From positions 451,428-515,427 of the forward strand of contig NZ_JAATEJ010000002.1 in NCBI RefSeq assembly GCF_012034175.1: DNA of 64,000 nucleotides. Direction: 5' to 3'. The translations under genes and the position numbers were made by a program. The DNA comes from Actinacidiphila epipremni (GTDB taxonomy: Bacteria; Actinomycetota; Actinomycetes; Streptomycetales; Streptomycetaceae). The notes below the pieces were generated by a model. That model saw nothing but the letters and a program-made list of their open reading frames with translations, searched no databases and was not told where the DNA came from. Positions 63,904 to 64,000 of this stretch are shown here, in pieces. Every line of letters starts with the position of its first letter. Within the stretch, counting starts at the first letter, position 1.

Positions 63904-64000
<97 letters not shown>

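Overview
The window is about 64 kb of very GC-rich actinobacterial chromosome. Codon third positions are mostly G or C, many genes start with GTG, and there are Shine-Dalgarno sites of the GGAGG type. The gene content (SdhCDAB with divergent housekeeping genes, an SCO4848-type membrane protein, Mdh, FolD, PurH/PurN, a PerM/DUF6350 protein, SucCD, ECF sigma factors, DmdR/IdeR-type iron boxes) points to Streptomyces or a close relative in Streptomycetaceae. The order of the core genes is the one I know from Streptomyces chromosomes (inference from memory, not a search). No tRNA, rRNA, CRISPR array, transposase or phage gene was recognised.

Layout. 1-3.5 kb: 5' part of a B12-dependent acyl-CoA mutase, an L,D-transpeptidase lipoprotein, and an ECF sigma factor with a downstream membrane protein. 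3.8-7.9 kb: an OHCU-decarboxylase-like gene with a probable non-AUG start, then sdhCDAB. 8-24 kb: accessory and regulatory genes (TetR plus FAD monooxygenase, DUF4132, small stress proteins, a tandem carboxymuconolactone-decarboxylase protein, a two-component system divergent from an MMPL transporter, a D,D-carboxypeptidase, a TetR/SDR divergent pair with visible operators). 24-30 kb: YihY, GtrA, a UbiA-type phosphoribosyltransferase and a PAP2 phosphatase on the minus strand facing DprE1 and DprE2 on the plus strand. This is a complete set for making decaprenyl-phospho-arabinose, known from mycobacteria. 30-37 kb: a lipoprotein, a Nudix hydrolase, a probable deaminase-fold effector, an ECF sigma with its partner, a TetR/carbonic anhydrase pair with three palindromic operators, a GNAT and a lamin-tail protein. 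37-45 kb: a 2H phosphoesterase, trpS, rocD, the iron-regulated efeUOB operon and a DMT-like membrane protein. 45-53 kb: an AhpD/MocR divergent pair, an LCP protein, mdh, an HTH membrane protein, DUF3017-folD and two RDD proteins. 54-64 kb: purH-purN, a membrane protein, a PerM-like protein, a sigma-like membrane protein, sucC-sucD and a VWA protein running into a poly-C sequence end.

How it fits together. Three TCA-cycle steps (SdhCDAB, SucCD, Mdh) and anaplerotic acyl-CoA mutation lie in one window with purine and folate one-carbon genes (PurH, PurN, FolD). Iron supply (EfeUOB) shows two candidate DmdR boxes. The most notable accessory content is the decaprenyl-phospho-arabinose cluster, in an organism group not known for mycobacterial arabinogalactan, and an isolated 235-residue protein with an eCIS/polymorphic-toxin-like leader and a deaminase-like HAE...PC...C signature. 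Short in-frame tandem repeats recur in N-terminal or linker regions of several genes, and palindromic operators can be read directly in several divergent promoters.
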